Counted from the stretch's first letter, positions 12,101-22,876 are shown. The stretch: 64,000 nucleotides of DNA from Paracamarosporium sp. OC-R06-R3 (GCA_019828545.1 JACVRA010000347.1:97259-161258); one strand, 5' to 3'. The notes: generated from the letters alone by a model not told the origin. Translations and numbers: made by a program.

Positions 12101-12612
12101 TCTTCCGTGACAGGGATATTGTATCCGGGGCCTAGGCGTGCCCACTTAAGGACAAGCTGGCTGGCAATATCGTGCATCTCTACAATACGTCATGTTAGTT
12201 TCTCCCTGAAATCATACCCTGCGGCCTTCTACATACCATCGAACATTTCTCGTATAGATAACGGCCCAAACGCCGGCATCAAAATCCTATGCGCTTGTCC
12301 CCAATCCGGGTCTTTCTCGCTCGAAGAGGTGAACAGGCCTGCCGTGTTGCTGTCATTCATCTTGTTCAGGCCTTCGAGGGCTTGTCCCGCCGTTTTGAAG
12401 AAGCGAGTTTCGTCGCAGGCTTCTGCGAAGAGTTCATGGTTGGCAATGATAAGACGCTCACTACCACCTAGCTGAAGTTTGAGGATGGGACCGTATTCGT
12501 CTACAAGCCGCTCAAAAGGTTTTAGTGCACTTTCTCCAGACTGAGGGTTTGCTACATCAAGAAGATTGCCTATGAATGGGAGCGATGGTGGACTTGGAAT
12601 TGGAGTGGTCAT
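9103..12612 (-). CDS. Self-sufficient P450-reductase fusion (CYP505-type fatty-acid hydroxylase)
   Basis: Five exons on the minus strand: 12612-12237, 12179-11739, 11691-11288, 11228-10026 and 9975-9103. Introns are 57, 47, 59 and 50 bp. The product is 1098 residues, normal for CYP505. The N-terminal P450 domain shows the I-helix A-G-H-E-T-T-S, the ExxR motif E-T-L-R and the heme loop F-G-T-G-M-R-G-C with Cys near 416. After a linker the FMN domain starts with L-Y-G-S-N-T-G-T. It is followed by the FAD motif R-H-Y-S-I-S-S and the NADPH motif G-T-G-L-A-P-F-R-G-F. The family hydroxylates fatty acids at subterminal carbons, with electrons passed from NADPH through FAD and FMN within one chain. 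There is no obvious N-terminal membrane anchor, in line with soluble P450foxy proteins. Confidence 0.95.
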
Positions 12613-12776
12613 TGTGTGGCGTTGTGAATGACCTTTAAAATGGTACAAATTGAGCACAAATAAGAAAATTTTAGGAAATGCAGTAGAGTGGTATCAAGAG
12701 TAAGTGGGAAGCTTTTTAGTCAGGCTCGACTGCTGATTATACTTATAAAGCTCCTTTCTATGTAAACAATGGTTTG

Positions 12777-12833
12777 CTCGTATGAACCGTCAGATTGATC
12801 CACAAGGTGTGGTATGGACAGGGTTCATACGAG
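12777..12833. repeat. Concentric inverted repeats upstream of CYP505
   Basis: A perfect 12 bp inverted repeat: CTCGTATGAACC at 12777-12788 and GGTTCATACGAG at 12822-12833. Inside it lies a second one, CCACA (12800-12804) and TGTGG (12808-12812). The two are almost exactly concentric, centred at about 12805-12806. The element sits 165-221 bp upstream of the CYP505 ATG. It could bind a dimeric regulator or extrude as a hairpin; function is inferred only from position and symmetry. Confidence 0.7.
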
Positions 12834-13222
12834 GCTGGGGCGGAAAGTTCCTTTGGGTGCCCACACATAGCCACTAACGTGACGTAGAACATCAACCTTC
12901 ATTGTACAAAATCTTGAATATTTCTCCGTACTCAGCCCCGCCATCCGATCCGAGGTATAGATGTCGGCCGAAGCAACTACCTTGTTGGAGGCAGTGCGTT
13001 GATCTGACCGGCTGACAGATCGCTGTGAGCCCTCTACTTTGGTATTGATGCTCCCGGTTCTTGATTCCAACGAAGCCGTCGTAACCCGTGTTGGTAGATA
13101 ATCCCTTCAGACAAAATCACTGGTCTCCATTCGTAACCAAATGGCCCATCAAACACAAGTCTTTTCAGAAGCCTATGTTCCTATGACAGGATGTATCGAC
13201 TTCCTGTAGGCTCAGACCGTTA

Positions 13223-13250
13223 CGAGCCTGAGTTCGAACCCATAGGCTCG
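13223..13250. repeat. Second nested inverted repeat
   Basis: CGAGCCT (13223-13229) and AGGCTCG (13244-13250) flank the 8 bp palindrome GTTCGAAC (13232-13239). An extra AGGCTC half-copy lies at 13208-13213. The element is nearer the Alba-like gene's 3' end than the CYP505 start. Confidence 0.6.
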
Positions 13251-13462
13251 AACAACAACTTTCGAATCTGAGGCGCGTAACGAACATCTACAAGTTTTGG
13301 CGAGTGGACAGTTGCACGAGGGAATCCTTGTCTTGAGGTCGCGAACGGCTCATGATAAGAATTTTCTTGAGCTGGTATACATGGTAAATTGGGAAGGCGA
13401 GAATGGTTGAATAGCCGGTTCATGATGTCAGGTTTCTCTTGCTGTGTCTAGAGAGGCCTGCT

Positions 13463-14278
13463 TCAATCTTCCTTTTCCCTATGTTGAACTCTGAACACCT
13501 GCTCCCCGAAAATGGTCTTGAACTCTGGAATACTCTTTCGGCTGAACCAGATCGTAAGTACTGGGGTCTTGTAACTTCGGAGGTCTTCATTGCTTTTACT
13601 GGAATCGGTGTTCTTGCTGTTCTCACGATCCGTTTGCGAATCCAACCCCGTTAACATCGTATACGCAAACCACGTCTCTGCATCCTGATCGTTCCCATCC
13701 CCACCAACGATCCGTTTCGTCATCTCCACAATACCCACCAACTTCGTCGTACCCTCACTATGTGCCGAAACCGCAACAAGTTTGTCGTTCTTTTTCTTTT
13801 TCTCCTCGTCTCCACGCTTCTCGGCAACATCAGGAGGTTCTTCGAAATCTAGCAAGCTCTTAAGACGATTGATCCCACTCTTAGTATTCTGGTTCTTCGT
13901 AAATACCACCACTTCGACTTTCTCTTCCCAATTCTCACCAGACCTCCGTTCCATCTGCGTCAGTACTTTCGCAGGCAGCAGCGCCCAAGGCTTATGCAAC
14001 CTTTCCATATCAACTTTGGGCGGCTTGATTGTGCGCTCCGAGTCCGCTGCATCTGCCCTCGCACCGTCATCTGTCCGTTGCCTCTTCGCTGGTCTTGCAG
14101 CCGCTGATTCTTTTTTCGTTTGATGCTCATGACCAGGAAGGACTGCTTTTGAACGCTCGGCTCCACCTCCAATGATGGGCAAAGTAGGTCCATCGCTGGC
14201 GTATGAAGCTGCTGTTGCGATGAAAAGCGTTGTGTCGCCTACGCCGTCCGCGCCTGAGGAGGGAACTGCAGAGCTCAT
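13463..14278 (-). CDS. Alba-like nucleic-acid-binding protein (tentative)
   Basis: Single exon, 271 residues, ATG at 14278. The first 85 residues are low-complexity with a basic K-R-Q-R patch that could be a nuclear localisation signal. The conserved core (about 92-235) reads as a beta strand E-V-V-V-F-T-K-N-Q-N-T-K-S-G-I-N-R-L. It continues with an acidic/basic insert, then K-L-V-A-V-S-A and G-T-T-K-L-V-G-I-V-E-M. That spacing resembles the Alba fold (a small RNA/DNA-binding domain, also found in RNase P/MRP subunits). The C-terminal strand region T-I-W-F-S-R-K is also conserved-looking. Alba membership is my reading and was not tested; a fungal family of unknown function is the alternative. 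Confidence 0.6.
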   Translation of the reverse strand: MSSAVPSSGADGVGDTTLFIATAASYASDGPTLPIIGGGAERSKAVLPGHEHQTKKESAAARPAKRQRTDDGARADAADSERTIKPPKVDMERLHKPWALLPAKVLTQMERRSGENWEEKVEVVVFTKNQNTKSGINRLKSLLDFEEPPDVAEKRGDEEKKKKNDKLVAVSAHSEGTTKLVGIVEMTKRIVGGDGNDQDAETWFAYTMLTGLDSQTDRENSKNTDSSKSNEDLRSYKTPVLTIWFSRKSIPEFKTIFGEQVFRVQHREKED

Positions 14279-14740
14279 CGCACGTGCAGGTGAAGTAGAA
14301 ATTTTTATTACGTAGGTTGATCAGTCGTGTGAGGTGTGTAGTTAGATTAGATGCTGAACGGTTCTATGCTCAGTGGGGAAAATCGATGGCCTTTGCAGGG
14401 ATTTAATCGTGATAGACGTATGTGTGATGGGTTGGAGCGACGCGTCGAAATTTGGGGTTGCACGAGCGGGGTTAAGAACGCGTCGGTCTAAACGCCGGAT
14501 CACATGAGTGCGCTTGCACCTGGGCTTATTTGAGCACCCTTTACGATGATATATGAGCATTTCTCATTGAACGTTGTGCGTTACTGTGATTATCTTGAAC
14601 CTCATGCTGTGCATGCTAGTCAAGTATACATTGTCAGTGTATTCGGCGCTCCTATAGGCTTGAGTCACTCTTGTCATGCATACGCAAGTCATTCCTCGAG
14701 CGAAGTGCATAACGTCGTCTGTCACGTTACCAATACTGCC
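14279..14740. other. Intergenic, nothing recognised
   Basis: 462 bp between two leftward genes, presumed promoter of the Alba-like gene and 3' region of ARD1. No repeat or RNA gene recognised. Confidence 0.35.
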
Positions 14741-15664
14741 TCACGCAGCAGCTGATTCGTTCCTCTCCACCAAATCTCCAACGCCCAACTGCCTTCCCAC
14801 CTTAACCAGCCTCTTCTTCTCGCCCTCACCCTTCTCATCACCCACCGCATCACCCTCATCTTTGCCAATACTTTCCTCCTCATCCTCCTTCAACCTCAAC
14901 TCCGCCTTCAAATCGCCCAGGTCCATCCGCATACTATACGCGTTCTCTCCATCGGCGTAGTATTTCTCCTCAATCTTATCGACCTTGAAGCCGAGTGTGT
15001 CCCTGTACAGATGTAGAGCGGCCTGGTTAGACACACGCACGTGTAGAGAGACGTATTGTGCGGCGAAAGTCTCTGCCATGGCGCGCTGGGACTGACGCAT
15101 CAACTTCTCGGCTAACCCGAGGCGCCGGTGCGTACGCATGACTGAGAGAGAGGTGATGTGACCGTGGGGAATTCCGTCGGCAGGGTCTTCTTCCATTTTG
15201 GCGAGGACATAGCCGACTATCTTTGGGGGATCGTAGAGAGTTTTCGGGGGACTCGATACCTATAATCGTCAGCGACATATAAAAATCGGGCTTGCTACTC
15301 CAAACATAGACGATGACTGAAGTTTTAGCGCTGTCATGAAGTGGCAGTAACCATTTAGAATACTCGTCACGTGCTGCAGCGGAGGTATTCACAGGATGGC
15401 CCATTTATTCTATGCTGCGAATCCGCGGGGTCACCATCGATCACGATACCAGTTGCGCTTCTTTTTGAAGATGATCTTGAGTTGTTGAGGCAGGCATAAA
15501 ATAGCAAGAAATGTCTGACTCACATCCACAGCCACATAGCTTAATTGCGGCCAGCTCATGGCATGATAAAGGTAGTACTTGCAGAAGTAGTTCTCCGGTA
15601 AATTCGTGATATTCGCCAACTGCACGTGCGGGATATCGTCCGGCCTCAGCACACGAATATCCAT
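14741..15664 (-). CDS. ARD1: NatA catalytic subunit, N-alpha-acetyltransferase ARD1/NAA10
   Basis: Two exons, 15664-15524 and 15259-14741, give 219 residues. The 264 bp intron is unusually long here but the join restores the family sequence exactly at the V-A-V-D / Y-V-L-A-K-M strands. The GNAT fold is clear: the substrate loop N-L-P-E-N-Y in the first 30 residues, H-G-H-I-T-S-L-S-V, and the acetyl-CoA loop R-R-L-G-L-A. These are followed by L-H-V-R-V-S-N-x-A-A-L-H-L-Y and the C-terminal Y-Y-A-D-G-E-x-A-Y motif. NatA acetylates N-termini exposed after Met removal and works at the ribosome with the NAT1/NAA15 subunit. A charged C-terminal tail of about 60 residues is typical of fungal ARD1. 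Confidence 0.93.
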
Positions 15665-16420
15665 TTTGTCTAGCTCTTTCTTTGCACTCCTCGCAATTAA
15701 AGTTTCGATGTACCCTATGCAGGTATGTTTGGTGAAATGCTTGGTGGATGTTATCCAGGTAATGGAGTCGAGACGGACAAACTGGTGGTTTTGAGCGTTG
15801 TGGTGGCTGCAGTCGATTGTGCTTGGGCTTTCAAGAAAAAGTGGCTCGTGCGGACTGTGGGGTGGTATGTGGGCCAATTAGGTAAGAACACCCCTGACGT
15901 CCTCTACCTACTACGAATTCTGTTCAGTGCCAAATTAGGAATGTTGTATGTCGAACTCGTAATCTTCATTCCTCGATCGTATAGTAATAACTGTGACCTT
16001 AAAAAAATCCTAGGCGAGTAATGAATGAGGTAAGTTAGGATCGAGTCAAATACCAAAGCATCAGATCGCGATAGGAGTAGTTTCATCAAATGTAGATTGA
16101 GGATGGTAGCTATCTTTCCTCGCGCGCCCCTCTAATTAGTATCTCTTGCCACTCACTGATCCCTATTACTCCTCAACCTCTGGATCTCTCCCAAGTCGCA
16201 TATCAATGCTAGAAAGACGAAACGCAGATGCAGAACAAACACGCCATCTTGGGCATCTAAAAATTCCGAACCCATTACGACTCGCTCGCTCGAGAACACC
16301 GCCCGCTGATCATGCTAGCTCTACGTATATGGAAAGAGATCAGACCAACGCCGTAGACAATGCACACCAGGATATCATGCTGTCATAAACTTCATCAAGT
16401 ATACTTCACTGAAAATGAGC
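15665..16420. other. Intergenic, no supported gene
   Basis: 756 bp between the ARD1 start and the 3' end of the next leftward gene. Rightward open stretches around 15725-16021 and 16146-16388 lack recognisable domains, and the second lacks an ATG at its start. Treated as ARD1 promoter plus 3' UTR. Confidence 0.35.
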
Positions 16421-18069
16421 TCACATCAGCCCTCCGAGCACCACTTTGCCCACGCCTCCGACTTCTGCGCGCACACCCCCTCTACAACCTTCTTCGAATT
16501 CCCTTACCACACCTGCCAGTATGACTTTGCGTACTTTTGCGTCGGCCTTATTGAATAATTCGCCTACTGTGCTGGGCACACCGCCACCCGCAAGTACAAT
16601 GCTTTCTGGTGTGCTCAAGAGACTTAATATCTTTGAATAGCAATCGATCAAAACGTCGCATAGGGTTGCGAACGTGCTGAAGAAGTCCGGGTCGAAAGGT
16701 AAACTTGGTGTCTGGAGATACAGATACGACTCGTTCGGCAACAGCAAGTCGTTTTCAGGTGGGGAATCGAAGGCTGCTGACGGCTCATTGAAGTTCAGAC
16801 CTGCGAAGTCGTTGCCAGCAGCAGAGCTACTCCGCCTTCCTTTCCCGCCCACACTGGCATTCACCCTTTTGAACATCTGCATGCCCGGAATTCTTCCTCT
16901 TCCAAGACTTGCGGGTGCAGAGCCATCGGCTGGGTGTATACTCTGGTATTGTTCGAATTCCATGAGTAAGGATAGCAGTGCTTTGAGGTAATCGGTGGGA
17001 TTGGAGGAGTTGAGGTCGAGGATGGTGGGGAGGGAGAAGCCCAGAAGGAGGTAGTGCGTTGCGCGGCGGGCAAGATTGCGGGGTGTGAAGGAGGGGAGGC
17101 GCGTAAGGTCGGGGCGGGAGAAGAGAAGTGTGTTGAACCAGTATATGCGGCCCTCGTGTCTACACCTTGTTAGGCTTTACTTTGCGTGGAGGGGGCAACA
17201 ACATACGCTTTCCTCAGATAGTCCAACGTCGATATCCGCTTTGAAGCCATCTCTTGGATATGCTGAAATATAATGTTTGGGTTCGCGCCGGTGGGTAACG
17301 GTATGGGCGCAGCGGGACCTAACCCCCCCGCGTTGTAATTCATAGTGCTGCCTCCGAAGGTGCCAGTGTCCTGGCGTCGTAAGGGCTGCGGCTCGCTATT
17401 ATTTGACGGGAACCTCGCGCGACCAAAGGGCGTCTTTGGTTTGTCCACTGCTGACAGCGGCTCCTTGTCGTACCCCTGCCTGCCACCCGCCCCCACCGCA
17501 GTGTCTGGTCTCACATTCTCCGCCGAGCGCTGCTTAGTCCCACGAGAGAAGGTGGATATGGACAGGGCCGGGCGGGACGACGAGGTGGCGGCGGCATTGG
17601 TGGGCTGGGAGGGGGTTTTCTCGGGGGACAGGGAGGTGGCCAGGGTGGCGGAGGGCGTCCTCTTGTGCGAGGACGTGCGCGACGTGGAAGCGTTGCTTGT
17701 GGTGCCGCTGGAGTCGTTTGTCCTCAGGCTCGCACTTCGTGAGCGCTGCAGGCTCGTGCTGATGTCCCCTAGCGTCGACGAGATGCTGTGGCGCGAGGCG
17801 TGTCTGCGGCGGGGCGGCGTGGAAGGTACTTTGGGCGGGAACTCGTATTGGCTGGGCAGGAGGGCATCAGCGTCGCCGATGGGGGACACGGGCGGGAGAT
17901 TGATGGTGGGCGGCGAGGCAGCGGTGCGGGCGTTGGGCGGCGGCGGGAGCGAGGCAGTGGGTGTCTTGGGCGGGTGGTGCTTTTGACGGCCGCCGAAAAA
18001 GGAGGGCCTGCGCGAGAAGATGCTCTGCTGGTGGGTAGCGGGCACGCTGGGCAGCGGTTCTTCGGCCAT
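16421..18069 (-). CDS. Conserved fungal protein of unknown function
   Basis: Two exons, 18069-17207 and 17159-16421, with a 47 bp GTATGT..TAG intron, give 533 residues. The first 230 residues are Ser/Pro/Thr/Arg-rich and predicted disordered, with many S-P and T-P phospho-site words. From about residue 260 a folded region begins: N-I-I-F-Q-H-I-Q-E-M-A-S-K-R-I, then L-D-Y-L-R-K-A-H-E-G and W-F-N-T. It continues with alpha-helical stretches to the end, broken by a Gly/Ser-rich insert. The splice joins this conserved block in frame, which supports the model. No catalytic motif or membrane segment is seen. I do not recognise the family. It shares a GC-rich 515 bp divergent promoter with ECT1. Confidence 0.75.
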
Positions 18070-18584
18070 GGTATTAGATGGTGCGCTTAAGCTTCCTGCG
18101 TCCTCTAGACCCGGGCTGCGGGAGACGATCAGGGGCTAACTCTAATTTCTGGGAGCCAGCGACGGCGGCATTTGGGCGGAAGCAAGGCAATGCGGCAGGG
18201 AGGCGGACAATGCAGGCGATGGAGGACGCGGAGCGGAGGCGTGCGACAATGCGAGGGCGGACATTATAGCCACCCGGCGCAGGGAGTCGTCCTCGCACGC
18301 GCGCGCAACCGTGGACGAGTGCTGGATACGACGCCTGCTCCCCCCACCCAGTCGGCGCCACACAAGCGCTGGTCTGGGACCCTGCGCTTGTCGCCGTCGC
18401 CCACAGCGAGCCAGCGCTCGAGGGCTTGCGGGGGGCGTTGGGTGCGTCCCTGGCTGCATCCCCACGTGCCTGCGACCCAGCTGCCAGCCCCATCCCCTCA
18501 CCAGCGCGTCCATTCCTTGCTGCCCGGCCACACTCCGCATCCCGGCCCCGCCATGATACGCAGACAGAGCGCGAAGGTGCGTAC
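18070..18584. promoter_or_regulatory. GC-rich divergent promoter, unknown gene / ECT1
   Basis: 515 bp between divergent starts, very rich in CpG and GC, with long open frames on both strands that reflect composition, not coding. A second ATG at 18552 lies just upstream of the chosen ECT1 start in another frame and could act as an upstream ORF. Confidence 0.4.
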
Positions 18585-20243
18585 ATGCCCATCCGGGGAC
18601 TCGAGCTGCCCGGGTTTTCTGACGCGCATCCGCAGGGAGAATGGATCCCCATCGAGGGCCAGTGGCCCGTCGACCCGCAGCACGACGTCGACGTCGACAA
18701 GAGCCGCATATGGGTCGACGGCTGCTTCGACTTCAGCCACCACGGCAAGCCATTGTGCCCGCACCACCGCAACGGCTGCCATGACTGACCGTGCTGAAAA
18801 CAGGCCATGCCGGCGCCATGCTGCAAGCCCGCCAGCTGGGCGCTGAGCTCCTCGTCGGCGTGCATTCCGACGAAGCCATCCTCGAGAACAAGGGCCCCAC
18901 GGTGATGCGTCTGGACGAGCGGTATGCTCTCCAACCCCCGTGCAGAAACGAGTATTTGCATGCTGATCCGCAGACAGCATCACGGCCGTCGAAGCCTGCC
19001 GCTGGGCCACGCGCGCCATCCCCAAGGCGCCCTACGTCACCTCCCTTCCCTGGATCTCCCACTACGGCTGCTGGTACGTCGTCCATGGTGACGATATCAC
19101 GTCCGACAGCAGCGGCCAGGATTGCTATCGCTATGTCAAGGCAGCGGGACGCTTCAAGGTCGTCAAACGGACGCCGGGTATTTCAACAACTGACTTGGTC
19201 GGTCGCATGCTGCTGTGCACAAAGACGCACTTCATACAATCGCTTGAGAAGAGGCTGGCTGGCGAGGAAGGACCCGGCAATGAAAACGAGCGCAAGGAGA
19301 CGGGAGAGGCCATGCTGCAGCGGGTAAAGGATTATGCGACTGACGCGACGGGCCTGGCCCCAGGATGCGACGTGTGGTACTGGCATGCTTCGCGACCTGC
19401 AAAGTACCGGCGCACGACACAAAGCTCGTCTGCAGACCCTCAGCGGCCGGGTGCAGCTCGCGCAGATTCGAATATCAATTCGCACCACCAACCCGTCAAA
19501 GAGGAGAAGGGAAAATTCCGTCAACTTGTCGAAGGAAAGGGAGTGCGGCCAGGGCAGACAGTCGTATATGTCGATGGCGGCTGGGATCTATTTTCCTCAG
19601 GACACATTGAATTTCTGCGACTTGTGACCCAGACCGAGGAGGATGCCGCTAAGGGACGGGGATGGTACACCGATGAGGCTCGGCAGCAACGCATAGATCA
19701 GCATGGAGGAGACTACAGCCCCGTTTTCCTCGTTGCCGGCATCCACGACGATGAGGTCATCAATCACTGGAAAGGCATCAACTACCCCATCATGAACATC
19801 TTCGAGCGCGGACTCTGTGTTTTACAGTGCAAGGTACATGGTCTTGTTTGATATATCATGGCTGAACGCGACTGACAACAACACAGTACATTGACGCAGT
19901 CGTCTTCGGCTCGCCGTTTTCGCTGTCAAAAGCCTTCCTGGCCACTATGCCCTATGGCACGCCCTCCGCTGTCTACCATGGGATAACATCCTTTATGCCG
20001 CTCTCCTACGACCCGTATGCCCCCGCCAAACAGCTCAACATCTACCGGGAGATCGCAAACCACAATTTCCAGGATGTCAATGCGGGTGAGATTGTACAAA
20101 GGATCATGAAGAGCAGGGCTGCGTACGAGGAGAGACAGAGGATCAAGGGCGAAAAGGGGGTTACCGAGGAGGCGGAGAAACGGAGACAAGAGTTGGAAAG
20201 AGAGCAGAGGAGAAGGGAGGTGGAAGGACAGTTCGGGCTCTAG
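18585..20243 (+). CDS. ECT1: Ethanolamine-phosphate cytidylyltransferase
   Basis: Four exons, 18585-18744, 18804-18921, 18978-19833 and 19887-20243, give 496 residues. The enzyme makes CDP-ethanolamine from CTP and phosphoethanolamine in the Kennedy pathway to phosphatidylethanolamine. Two nucleotidyltransferase domains are present. The N-terminal one has D-G-C-F-D-F and the H-H-G-H catalytic motif (about 52-55), then G-V-H-S-D and R-T-P-G-I-S-T-T-D. The C-terminal one has Y-V-D-G-G-W-D-L-F and S-S-G-H. The tail is charged and coiled. The first intron starts with GC, not GT (GCAAGC..CAG, 59 bp), and splits the H-H-G-H motif; no GT donor nearby restores the frame. The other two introns are canonical. 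Start choice (18585) is the least certain part. Confidence 0.92.
18745..18803 (+). other. ECT1: Non-canonical GC-AG intron in ECT1
   Basis: A 59 bp intron with donor GCAAGC and acceptor CAG, with GACTGAC as a likely branch site at 18783. Splicing it out restores H-H-G-H-A-G. Retention would read 15 extra residues and then a TGA stop at 18786-18788. Confidence 0.75.
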
Positions 20244-21562
20244 ATCTGAAAAAGCTCGGAGATCACAGGCAGGAATCGAAAAAGGAGTAGCCGAGGAGGA
20301 AGGCCAACGGGCGGTTTAGCCTGTAGGTTCTCGTTAGAAAACTGGAGGAGCGCCGAGGACGAAAACATCACACTATCGCAGTGGGAGAATCGAAGCGTTC
20401 AACACATTTCCCTATGACTTCTCATTATCGGTTCCAGACGAACTCATAGTCGGGCTGCCCTCCTCTGAGTGTGTTGAGTTTCGAAGGTGGTATGCAGGAT
20501 GATGGAAGAGAACGGACTTATTACTCCGACGACTGAAGCACCTTGACATCATTCATCCGTGCTAAAACATACTCATTAATTTCGTATCCGGTCCCTAGGT
20601 ATCCAGCCGAAGATGGATCATGATGAAAGATTTGAGAAGGGGATGGTATGGTCGTTTACAAGGATCGTTCCCGGACGTACAGAACTTGATTGCTTTTGTG
20701 ATGGTGCTAACGAAGGCATCGCGCAAAACCTAGGCCGAATACTTTTATGCTTTGCATGGTATAGTAGTGGGCGAATAGCAGCACAGTTTTCTAGAATCTA
20801 GTGATATTCTCTCTTCCAGAGGATTGCGCATCAGCTGTTGTTACTCTCGTGCTTCGGCCAGGACTGTCCACGGCGTCGATTCCCCCCAAACTATCTGCCA
20901 CCGACAAGAACAGTACCGGTATCTAGCACACAGCAGCCTTGCCTTGCCCGGTAAGGCTTCATTTTATCTTAGGAGGTAGGGAACTTCAGCTGCCGTCGCG
21001 CTCGCGCTAATGAAACAGTTGCACAAGACCAACAACACAGACGTCCAACCACACTTACCAATTTGTATAAATGAGCATTCAGCCCCTTTGAACCTTCGGC
21101 AGATCGCGTTCGGCAATGGCAAGGTTCGGCACTCATCTGACTGCGAGCCTATCATTGCACTTAGACGTGCGCTTGGTATCCGAAAACTGCCTTTGTGACC
21201 AAACATCGAGCGCGTAGCGAACACAATTATCACATCGAGCACCTCCTGACGTATCACTTCTCTGGACCCACTTCGACGACCAAGGATGAATTGCGGGGTG
21301 AGCTTCACCCGCACTTTGTTTAGATGATGCTAGAATATCCGGCACATGCCACCCCAGCAATCCTCCCAACATCAAGCTTCCAAACCACGATGGGCGAGAA
21401 GCGTGGCAATTACGCAGCCTCCTTTCACTTCGCTTCGCTACAGTTTTCTGGGCGGAGGCTTTTCTATAAGCTTTCGAAGTCCTCCCTTGGCATAGTTTCC
21501 CTTCGCTACTCTGAAGACCTCTACCTGCAGTTCAGGGCTCGATCAAAGACACGACTTCGAAG
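20244..21562. other. 1.3 kb intergenic, promoter of DUF1996 gene
   Basis: Between two rightward genes. Several short open frames (for example 20613-20801 and leftward 20964-21314) have no recognisable features. A TCTATAAGC word near 21463 could be a TATA box about 100 bp upstream of the DUF1996 start. No RNA gene or repeat recognised. Confidence 0.35.
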
Positions 21563-22876
21563 ATGAAGTGGTCTACCCTCGCACTTGTCACGCTGCTCCA
21601 GCGGTCGCAGGCCGCACTCCGCTTCGGATGCGGTACTGTCACCATTCAGCGTCTTGATCCGGTCGTCGAGCCAGGAAACTTGCCCTCGGCCCATCTACAC
21701 CAGGTGCGACATGCCTCTCATCACTCAAACTTACACTTTGCGTCTTCCGTGCTAACTCCTATCGAAGGTCGTCGGTGGCAATGCTTTTAGCGCCAACATG
21801 ACAGGTGACATTGGCAACCAGGGCACCTGCACAACATGCACCTTCAGCGAAGACTTCAGCAACTACTGGACCGCCGTGCTGTTCTTCAAGCACACAAACG
21901 GTAGCTACAAGCGCGTCAAGATCATGGAGAACGACGCTCTGCCTCCGGGTATCAACGGTGGCATGACCATCTACTACACACAGCAGGACTTCAACTCGAA
22001 CGGAAACAAGAAGATCACTGCGTTCCCGCCCGTAAGTAGACTTTTTGTGCTCTAGCATCTACGAGGAGGTGTCTGAATGAGGATATGCTAACAGGACATC
22101 AGGGATTCCGCATGACAGTCGGCAGCCCAACGCAGGGCAAAGACGGCATGACCAAGCACAAAGGTCTCCGCTTCACCTGCCTCGACAACAAGTCGACTCG
22201 ATTCCCGGAGATCGACGACTTCCCCAAGAAGCCTTGCAAGGGCGGTATTATGACGGAGCACCATTTCCCAGCTTGCTGGGATGGAAAGAACCTCGACAGC
22301 CCGGACCATCAGGGTAAGCCACTCCTCTCAGAGCGATGTAAGGCTCTGAATAACGGATTATAGCACACATGTACGACACGCAGCCCACAGGTTTTGCCGC
22401 AGGCGCTGCATGCCCGTCCAGCCATCCCGTCCGCGTACCCCAGCTTGCGTATGAGACACTTTGGGTATGTTCTCCTTGTTGCTCCTCACCCACTGTATGT
22501 TTTAACGATGGCCAAGGACACCGCCGAGTTCAAGGACATGTGGCCGAGTGACGGATCGAACCCGTTCGTCTTCAGCTACGGCAACCAGGAGGGCCACGCG
22601 TACGGAACGCACGCCGATTGTAAGTCTTCCATTCTCTTCCGCTGACCCTGCTTTTGGAAGGAAAGCTGCTAATGTAGTTGCGATGCAGACATGTTCGGCT
22701 GGAAGGGCGATGCGCTCCAGCGCGCCATGGACAGCTCCTGCATGTTCAACGCTTGCGAGAACGGCAGGCCGCTCAAGAGCCAGAGCGTGGCTGAGATGAA
22801 CAAGTGCAAGGCGAATGAGGTTGTTAATGAGGTCACCGACGGATGGTTGAAGACGCTGCCGGGTATGACGTCGTAA
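21563..22876 (+). CDS. Secreted DUF1996-domain protein
   Basis: Six exons, 21563-21703, 21768-22031, 22103-22313, 22364-22464, 22517-22619 and 22689-22876, give 335 residues. Introns are 64, 71, 50, 52 and 69 bp, and each junction restores a family word. A signal peptide (about 1-17) precedes the DUF1996 pattern: R-L-D-P-V-V-E-P-G, A-H-L-H-Q, C-T-T-C-T-F-S-E-D, N-Y-W-T-A-V and N-G-G-M-T-I-Y-Y. Later markers are H-F-P-A-C-W-D-G, C-P-S-S-H-P-V-R-V-P, H-A-D and F-G-W. The family is abundant in secreted fungal proteins; some members carry WSC or carbohydrate-binding modules, but none is seen here. The biochemical role is not established. Confidence 0.9.

Larger units (their letters stand above)
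12613..13462. promoter_or_regulatory. CYP505 upstream region
   Basis: 850 bp between the CYP505 start and the 3' end of the Alba-like gene, both leftward. It holds two nested inverted repeats, listed separately. A CTTATAAAG word near 12742-12750 reads as CTTTATAAG on the minus strand and may be a TATA box about 130 bp upstream of the ATG. No coding exon is recognised. Confidence 0.4.

Noticed and set aside
7003..12612. Carboxylesterase and CYP505 as part of a secondary-metabolite cluster
   Set aside because: No PKS, NRPS, terpene synthase, pathway regulator or dedicated transporter is nearby; the neighbours are housekeeping genes.
12613..12657. Longer CYP505 N-terminus from a GTG codon at 12657
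   Set aside because: The ATG at 12612 is a normal start directly before the Pro-rich P450 entry sequence; GTG starts are not expected here.
13223..13250. Possible tRNA B-box (GTTCGAACC)
   Set aside because: No A-box, acceptor stem or anticodon arm can be fitted around it; the word is explained by the palindrome.
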